64,000 nucleotides of DNA from Salminus brasiliensis (Eukaryota; Chordata; Actinopteri; Characiformes; Bryconidae), in assembly GCF_030463535.1 (NCBI RefSeq), contig NC_132896.1, forward strand, positions 29,795,209 to 29,859,208, given 5' to 3'. The notes beneath the pieces were generated by a model. It was not told where the DNA came from. It saw only the letters and a list, made by a program, of their open reading frames with translations, and did not search any database. Shown piece after piece: positions 59,836 to 64,000 of this stretch. Within the stretch, counting starts at the first letter, position 1. Every line of letters starts with the position of its first letter. The position numbers and the translations under genes are program-made.

Positions 59836-60289
59836 CATTGACAATAAGCTTACTCCTCGATGGACAGCGCTATTAGTGGTGGCAGTGATAGAACAGGGTT
59901 TGGTCCTGGGAGGTTGTGAATGGGGCTGCTGCTTCTCCTCACTGGGTTCAGTAGTACCTACATGAGCTCAGCTGCTTTTCAAGCTGGAAAATGGAATGCA
60001 CTGAGGTGCAATTTTAACATTTTCACCAGTTTTTGTTGTATCCTGCACAGAAACGCAGGCTTTTGCAGCACTTTTACTCCTCAGATGGGCTATATCTGTG
60101 CTCCTGAAAGTAGCATCCCCTACTGGGTCTGATAAGGAAGAGCCTATATTATTTTACTACAGCAAACCCATATGTTTACAAAGAAGATGACAGGTAAATG
60201 ACATATCCATCATCACAATTTCCATAAAGAAGACCATTGATTAATGAGCAACTTTGTCCTGAAGTTCAAACTGGTAGAGTATAACTGTA

Positions 60290-60390
60290 GCACTACCAGC
60301 GCCATCGGTTTGCTTCTCAGGGTACACAAACCTTCTCTATAAGTAGATCTGGGTAAAGTGTCTGCTGAATGATGTTCCTTTGGCCTAAAT
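60290..60390 (+). repeat. SINE 3' part
   Basis: Contains cgccatcggtttgcttctca and gtaaagtgtctgctgaatga, resembling the common fish SINE/LINE tail. Confidence 0.45.
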
Positions 60391-60495
60391 CATCTGCTAA
60401 TTAGACAAACGTAATTGCAAGAAAATCTTGTCAACTAGTGGTTGCAGCCCCGCTCTGGGGAGTTATAAGGGTGTGAACGCTTGCCCCAGACTCAC

Positions 60496-60699
60496 CGCCT
60501 CCTGTAAGGTCAGCTTCTCTTCACACCTGAGCTCCACACTGCCTCTCTGAGCCCAGAGCCATCCGTCATGAGCACAGTGTGTGAGTCCTGCCCTGGGAAG
60601 AGCCCCCTTGGGGGGCTCCTGGACCACGCAGCCTGCTTCGGTCACTGGCAGAGAACAGGCCAGGCATGGCCCAAGCAGCAGCCACCGTGGAGCCCAGAC
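60496..60699 (-). CDS. Unassigned candidate exon with secreted-protein look
   Basis: On the minus strand, tgtttgttgttcag precedes 204 bases (68 codons, open in one frame), followed by GCG|gtgagt. The translation starts VWAPRWLLLGPCLACSLPVT, which resembles a signal peptide core, and continues with Cys/Trp-containing residues CVVQEPPKG, HCAHDGWLWAQRG and LRCEEKLTLQEA. No neighbouring exon in phase was found and I do not recognise the family. It may be a real exon of a gene extending beyond 51-64 kb, or a chance open frame in a GC-rich block. Confidence 0.3.
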
Positions 60700-62214
60700 C
60701 TGAACAACAAACACAGGCAGCGCGGGACAGGAGACCCAGGCTGACCTTCAGATCTGGCCCAGGTTCAGTCCCTCCCTTCTGGTGCTCACATCCCACCCCT
60801 CACAGAGTGGAGCCAGGCTTCAGTCTCTGACTGCACTCATCCTTTTCCCTAACAAACGACTCGGGGAGAAATGAAAGGCAGCGGTCACTTGCGGCTGGCC
60901 AGCAGAACCTCCGTCAATATTGACCGCCATCATAAAAACAGACACAAGAAGAACAAACCCAGCACAGGTGGGTTCAGGTGAAGCCAGGTCTGCCAAGTCG
61001 AGGTTTGAAGCTATAAAATCCAGTAGACTTACACTCCCAAAAACAAAGGGTTTTAAAAGGTTCTAGGCTTGAAGAAACACTTTGGTTTTAACATTTAATT
61101 TATTGCTAAGTTACAGACTGTCATTGCATTGTCAAGGTTTTACAGTAGGGTGAGGTTCTTAATAAAGGCTTCTGAATTCTGAAAAGGCTTAGGTTAATTT
61201 TCAAAGCCTCCATTAAAAGCGTGTGTTTACACTTCCTTGGTTTCTTTGCTTGGTCCGGACCAAGCAAAAAAATGATACACTGTAAGATTTTAGTTCTGGT
61301 TTGCTTTGCATTCATACTGACATATTTGAGCCAAACTTAGAATAAAGAATAAAGAAGGCACATGATGCACATATGTGTGTCTGCAGGTTCTGTGTTATTC
61401 ATGCAATAACTAACGTTAAAAAAATGCTGGACCCTTAAACCTGTCTTATTAAATCACGTTGTCTTGATATCAGTATTAAACCACCATTTTGATCATGTAC
61501 ACATTAGAATTTTATAATTTCACGTTAATGTTAAAGCTGTAAACTTTGTCGTTACTGTGGCTGCATCCTAACTTCCATGCACCTTTGCCTTACTGGGGGA
61601 ACTACACTAATGAATGCAGTACTAAAGCTGGCTAGTTTTGAATCACTGTGTAGTATTGTGTGGTTTGGGACACAGCCCTGCTAAACTGAAGCAGGTCTGC
61701 ACGGAGACCCCAGGGCTGTGCACAATTCTGTGCCTGTTCGTTTAGATGCCTTTGTTTGTATTGTGTTCATACTTCAAGCGAACCGCACCAAAGTTCAGAA
61801 ACAGGCCCGGTGGTCTCTACCCGGTTGTTTGGCACACCAGACTTCGAAAGGCAGTGTTCACACTTACTCGAACGAACCGCACTAGCAAAGAAATCACAAG
61901 AGTCAAATGGCTCAAGAAGTTGATAGTTCTTTAAAGAGCCTTTAAAATGAGTCCTATATCAAAAGGGTTCCATATTATTCAAAGAACCCCTTTGTAGTAC
62001 CATATGGGGCCATTTTTGCTAGGGGCATTATGGCATCTCTCCAAAGAACTCTTAGCTATGTCTTTCTAACACAGGTTAGAAAAGCAGGCCTGGGACCGGA
62101 AGGTCATCAGTTTGATCCCCAGGGGTAGGGGGAGTGCAGAACCAGTGTATAGTCTGTTTACTATTATGGATGGGCTTCCATCACAATCCTTTTCTGGGGC
62201 CTTTGATTGGGTTT

Positions 62215-62345
62215 TGATTGATCACAGGGTTGTGAGTTCGATACCCATATCCACTGAGCTGCTACTGTTGGGTGCCTAAACAAGGCCCCTTAACCCTTCT
62301 GCTCTAGGGGTGCTGTAGCATGGCTGTCCCCATGATCTGGGACCC
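62215..62345 (+). mobile_element. tRNA-derived SINE fragment
   Basis: agggttgtgagttcgatacc contains a B-box-like gagttcgatacc; then gctgctactgttgggtgcct and aaggccccttaacccttctg follow. Same head as 50880-50990. Confidence 0.65.
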
Positions 62346-63224
62346 TGTGGTCTAATCTCGTTGTACTGTACTGTAAGTGTAGAAGTCTAACAATGATCCT
62401 AACCTGTTAAACCTAATATTCCAAGATCTATTGTCATTGCCTGAATAATAGTCGATATGCAGTTTATTGTGCACAGCAGGAAAATCGAGGTCTTTAATAT
62501 TTACACAGAGCTCTCTGTTGTTCCTCGGCCAGTCTAGAATGTTACACCTTTCACCACGTCCGTGTGCCAACCTTTGACTGACAGCCCTCTCCAGGCCGTC
62601 CTTCTGACAGCCTGCCGTAAACTGGCCGGCTGGTGCTAGCTCGGTTCCCGGGGCTGTTCTCACGGCTTGCTCTCCTGCTGCGCTCTTTTTCGTAAGTGCC
62701 TGTCTGCTATTGACACAGACAGGCTGCCTCTTGCCTGTTTGTTGTGAGTGGTTCTTTTGCTTACCTTCTCCACCTCAAGTGTTTCTGAGAACAGCATGAT
62801 GAGCTGGGCTCCGCAGCCACTCAGAAGGCACAAGAACCTCTTTTCCTTCCTCGAGCCCCCTGGATGCCATATGAAGAGTAATCTATTAAACTTTAAAGTG
62901 GTCGCCCTCCTGCTAATAAAGCTGTCTGGTGGTTCTCAGGGGGGGCTTCGTCAGTGAAACAGATGTGGCTAACAGCTGGTATAAAAGCTCTGCTCCAGCA
63001 AAGGCTTATAGTGTTTTAAGTGCCAAACTCTCTGCTTCCTCCACAGTCACTGGTTTCATCATCAACGTTTGAACTCCTTTCCATGAGAAACTGGTAGAGC
63101 TGCATGGTTCTCCTCAAAGTGGAGAGCAGAGCGCTGTGTGGCTCTTTGGTTTTTGGATTTGTTTCAATGACTTGAAAAACTTTAGATTAATTTTTATCAA
63201 AGAGAAAAAAAAAACAGACTGAGG

Positions 63225-63485
63225 AGCTACACCAATCAGCCATAACATTAACACTACCTGCCAAATACTGAGCAAGTTCCCCTTGTGCCGCCACAACAGA
63301 TCTGCCCATTCAAGGCATGGACTCCGCAGGTCCTGTGGTTATCTGGCACCAAGAGTATTGTGAGGTAGGACCTGCATGGATCGCATCAGTGAGAACCACT
63401 TTTGGTAGGTTCTGACCACTGCACACCAGAACAACGCTACAAGACCTGCCTGATGTTTTGGAGATGCTCTGACCCGGTCATCTTA
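63225..63485 (+). mobile_element. MITE of the 'atcagccataacatta' family, left part
   Basis: Begins accaatcagccataacatta and continues ggcatggactccgcaggtcc, ggtaggttctgaccactgc, tgttttggagatgctctgac. The right inverted end was not found. Confidence 0.75.
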
Positions 63486-64000
63486 AGCTCTTATTATTTG
63501 GCTCATGGTGCCTGAGAGGGCCTGTTTACACCTGGCATTAACATGCATTTTGTATTCCGGTATCTACTCGGATCTACTTGGCCCAGATTCTATTTCCACT
63601 TGTCAAGAAATGCATCCCCTTCAGAGAACCATTGATGTAAATGGGGGTGTAAAGATACATTACTGTTTAAAGAGCCTCTGAATGATGGAAAAGTTCTAGG
63701 AGGAATCCTAAAAAAAGCTTCTTCACACTCTCAAATGGCTTTTTCAAACACGGTTCTTTGGTTCTTTAGGGAACAAACCGTGGCATTGCTCAAAGGCTGC
63801 ATTGTGGCAGCTGTTTTTAGGAGTGTATGATGAAAATAGTGTGAATCTTGGGGAATATCTGTCTAATTGCTATGAAAACCCACTGTTGACGTTGCTATGG
63901 TAATGTGTGAAGGTGGCCAAAATCATGTTCATTAGTACACTTTACCCCTTCATACGTGATTCGACCCTGCTTTCCAGTCAAGATCTCATAATGAGAAGAC

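Larger units (their letters stand above)
51440..64000. other. Gene-poor right end
   Basis: Apart from the smim19 3'UTR and one candidate exon, only repeats and possible regulatory blocks were seen. Stretches 52440-53140, 53560-54100, 54720-55440, 55870-56080, 58920-59470, 60960-62040 and 62350-63220 are anonymous AT-rich DNA without a supported feature. Confidence 0.6.

Overview
The window is animal nuclear DNA, almost certainly from a teleost fish. Protein-coding exons are short, have GT-AG borders and sit in long AT-rich introns crowded with dispersed transposon remnants, tRNA-derived SINEs, L2-type LINE tails and (CA)n microsatellites of the kind common in fish. No bacterial-style operon, CRISPR array or intact autonomous transposon was seen. 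The species cannot be named from the sequence alone.

Four genes were reconstructed exon by exon, with reading phase checked across every junction. (1) Plus strand, 10247-24667: eight coding exons of ctbp1 (C-terminal binding protein 1 corepressor/dehydrogenase). The first coding exon is missing and probably lies left of the window; the 3'UTR runs to about 25.87 kb. (2) Minus strand, 36814-29048: a complete nine-exon ppp2r2c (PP2A B55-gamma regulatory subunit), predicted 455 residues, with an unusual His-rich C-terminus. (3) Minus strand, 48366-43487: a complete five-exon gene for a 239-residue AhpD/carboxymuconolactone-decarboxylase-like, peroxidase-related protein. It has the full E-CxxC-H catalytic motif and an N-terminus that looks like a mitochondrial presequence. 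(4) Plus strand, 49343-51439: a complete three-exon smim19 (small single-pass membrane protein), head-to-head with gene 3.

The 5' region (1-10.2 kb) holds a 41-bp minisatellite, two TTAA-flanked MITEs that share one TTAA, several low-repeat blocks with clustered homeodomain/POU motifs, and a LINE remnant ending about 80 bp before a ctbp1 exon. Between ppp2r2c and the AhpD-like gene are a 120-bp higher-order minisatellite, a degenerate 'tggtcatgctggt' array and more MITEs. From 51.5 kb to the end there is no confident gene. This part holds a duplicated block, many repeat copies, candidate conserved noncoding blocks and one unassigned candidate exon (60496-60699, minus).

The genes do not form a shared pathway. 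ctbp1 and ppp2r2c have human counterparts on 4p16, whereas smim19's is on 8p11, so the window appears to contain a synteny junction relative to human. The most notable item is the intron-bearing, apparently mitochondrial AhpD-like gene, from a family best known in bacteria.
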